From positions 18,098-82,097 of the forward strand of contig JAETNS010000006.1 in NCBI GenBank assembly GCA_021772015.1: a stretch of DNA of 64,000 nucleotides, written 5' to 3'. Source of the DNA: Prevotellaceae bacterium (GTDB lineage: Bacteria; Bacteroidota; Bacteroidia; Bacteroidales; Muribaculaceae). This document shows, one piece after another, positions 63,852 to 64,000 of this stretch. The notes beneath the pieces were generated by a model that saw only the letters and a program-made list of their open reading frames with translations, made no database searches and was not told where the DNA came from. Within the stretch, counting starts at the first letter, position 1. Each line of letters begins with the position of its first letter. The translations under genes were made by a program, and so were the position numbers.

Positions 63852-64000
63852 TGAAAAAGATCAAAAACATAACGACGTTTTTCATGGCCATAGCCTGTAT
63901 GGCCGGAGCCATGATTTCGGGAGGATGTCAGGAGGACCACAATCTCCCCGACAATCCGGGAGACACCCCCGGCGATGGGTACACCATATCATCTTTCACC
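63848..64000 (+). CDS. Lipoprotein, 5' part only (runs off window)
   Basis: The ATG at 63848 overlaps the previous stop (ATGATG; 63851 is the alternative start). 51 codons are visible: basic n-region MMKKIKN, hydrophobic core, and lipid Cys at 27 (MISGGC), followed by an acidic/Pro linker DNPGDTPGDG as in surface-exported lipoproteins. It is the second member of the operon behind the AraC-type operator. Function unknown from this fragment. Confidence 0.8.
   Translation, partial: MMKKIKNITTFFMAIACMAGAMISGGCQEDHNLPDNPGDTPGDGYTISSFT

Noticed and set aside
1..64000. Mobile elements, tRNA/rRNA genes, CRISPR-Cas or a replication origin
   Set aside because: No transposase, integrase, cloverleaf-like sequence, rRNA segment, regular spaced repeats or DnaA-box cluster could be found by reading.

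Overview
The window is one contiguous stretch of a Bacteroidales chromosome, most likely a gut Muribaculaceae or close relative (inference). The evidence is a complete type IX secretion (T9SS) core, genes that start without Shine-Dalgarno sites, several promoters of the Bacteroidales form (TTTG, about 19-20 bp, TAnnTTTG), secreted proteins ending in T9SS-type sorting domains, and family-specific genes such as DUF4922, DUF1343, DUF4292 and DUF5683. I see no rRNA, tRNA, transposase, integrase or CRISPR array, so this looks like core genome with a few accessory patches.

Layout. Positions 1-7476 (+) hold a peptidoglycan-salvage operon: the tail of a golvesin/xanthan-lyase-like protein, a glycosyltransferase fused to a HIT-like domain, a SpoIID/LytB protein, an AmpG-type permease, a NamZ (DUF1343) exo-muramidase and a BadF-type amino-sugar kinase. 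It ends at a perfect-palindrome terminator shared with a convergent ompA gene. Positions 9119-16285 (-) hold the T9SS operon porT-porP-porK-porL-porM-porN. Positions 16.4-21.9 kb (+) carry a small lipoprotein, yhhQ under a preQ1-I riboswitch, an HU gene, a 29-aa basic ribosomal-type protein, RNase G/E and guaA. Positions 21.9-25.9 kb carry a Pro-rich membrane protein and a tandem pair of polytopic membrane proteins. Positions 26-33.2 kb carry DUF5683, an MltD-like transglycosylase, serB, mtaB, an LpxL-like acyltransferase and a GT2.

Positions 33.7-46.2 kb form an accessory block behind its own promoter: a 2399-aa and a 993-aa protein, both with C-terminal T9SS-type sorting domains, then a TonB-dependent receptor. 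A CPA2 antiporter and a further probable T9SS substrate follow. Positions 50-58.8 kb carry dut, a TPR protein, a DUF4292 lipoprotein, an EnvC-like murein hydrolase activator, a Wzx-like flippase, rsmA and mgtE. The last 5 kb hold a membrane-bound TPR-AraC regulator followed by lipoprotein genes. The gap between them contains an 11-bp direct repeat with 21-bp period, as expected for AraC-type half-sites.

The genes fit together as envelope biology: wall turnover and salvage, T9SS export, secreted T9SS substrates in the same window, and lipid A and polysaccharide functions. The best leads for something new are the GT2-HIT fusion inside the salvage operon, the two large T9SS substrates coupled to a TonB receptor, and the regulator-controlled GLUG lipoprotein with a 230-residue helical, glycine-zipper-like insert.
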